Below, one piece after another: positions 63,807-64,000 of a stretch of DNA of 64,000 bases (the stretch's first letter is position 1; each line of letters begins with the position of its first letter). Source of the DNA: Varroa destructor. Its lineage: Eukaryota; Arthropoda; Arachnida; Mesostigmata; Varroidae. The notes beneath the pieces are model-generated. The model had not been told where the DNA came from. It saw nothing but the letters and a program-made list of their open reading frames with translations, and did not search any database. The position numbers and the translations under genes are program-made. The DNA is taken from positions 4,745,858 to 4,809,857 of the forward strand of contig NW_019211454.1 in the NCBI RefSeq assembly GCF_002443255.2, written 5' to 3'.

Positions 63807-64000
63807 GCAATGGCACGCTTAGCCTCAACCCCCTGGAAATGTCACTTCCAGAATGCAATTTTTCGAAATACGGCATGTCTTACTGCTCACTTGACAGTGG
63901 AAATGCATTAGGTATCACAGAGACGCAGAAGTGCTATCAAGTTGTTAAATGGCGATTAGAAACAACTCTTTATCTGCACAAGAAAGCTGTGGCATTTCGT
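63807..64000 (+). CDS. possible partial exon running off the right edge
   Basis: After acceptor ctgataatacag the plus strand is open for 64 codons to the last base of the window. It includes NGTLSLNPLEMSLPECNFSK and later TQKCYQVVKWRLET. There are three cysteines and two N-glycosylation sequons, which would fit a secreted protein. No partner exon was found: a piece at 63564-63641 has an incompatible phase. No family is recognised and chance is a real alternative. Confidence 0.25.

Overview
The window looks like intron-rich arthropod nuclear DNA, most likely from a chelicerate of the mite or tick type. The reasons are kilobase-sized introns with GT/AG borders, abundant microsatellites, AT-rich spacer, one 100-N scaffold gap and the two gene families recognised. 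The species cannot be fixed from the sequence, so the lineage is an inference.

The main gene is on the plus strand: a p160/SRC-family nuclear receptor coactivator (NCOA, insect Taiman). I could build a continuous 17-exon model from 26440 to 47454. Every junction keeps phase, and the CDS is 4800 nt (1599 aa plus stop). Domain order is the family's: a Gly/Pro/Gln-rich N-terminus, bHLH (exons 2-3), PAS-A (exons 4-7), PAS-B (exons 8-9, with the family signature QTKSK), LXXLL receptor boxes beside two SUMO-type KxE sites (exons 10-12), acidic/leucine helices (exons 13 and 15) and a long poly-glutamine C-terminus (exons 15-17). Taiman-type proteins pair with the bHLH-PAS hormone receptor Met and also coactivate EcR/USP, so this is probably a hormone-response gene.

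Positions 1-26439 contain no recognisable coding gene. The start codon sits directly after a strong splice acceptor, so at least one untranslated (or coding) upstream exon is expected. GC-rich, CpG-rich, triplet-repeat DNA at about 8.4-10.5 kb is one candidate for promoter or 5' UTR sequence. From 47455 to about 58 kb there is AT-rich, microsatellite-rich DNA that probably begins with a long 3' UTR; candidate poly(A) signals lie at 50396 and 50540.

At 60484-62310 on the minus strand I assembled a second gene. It has four small phase-consistent exons encoding a 163-aa secreted-looking protein. It ends in the YPxCC...C signature of single-domain von Willebrand factor type C (SVWC/Vago-like) proteins, but lacks two of the usual eight cysteines. 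One further exon-like piece lies downstream of it and one open frame runs off the right edge; both are weak. Most other open frames in the window are of the number and length expected by chance.
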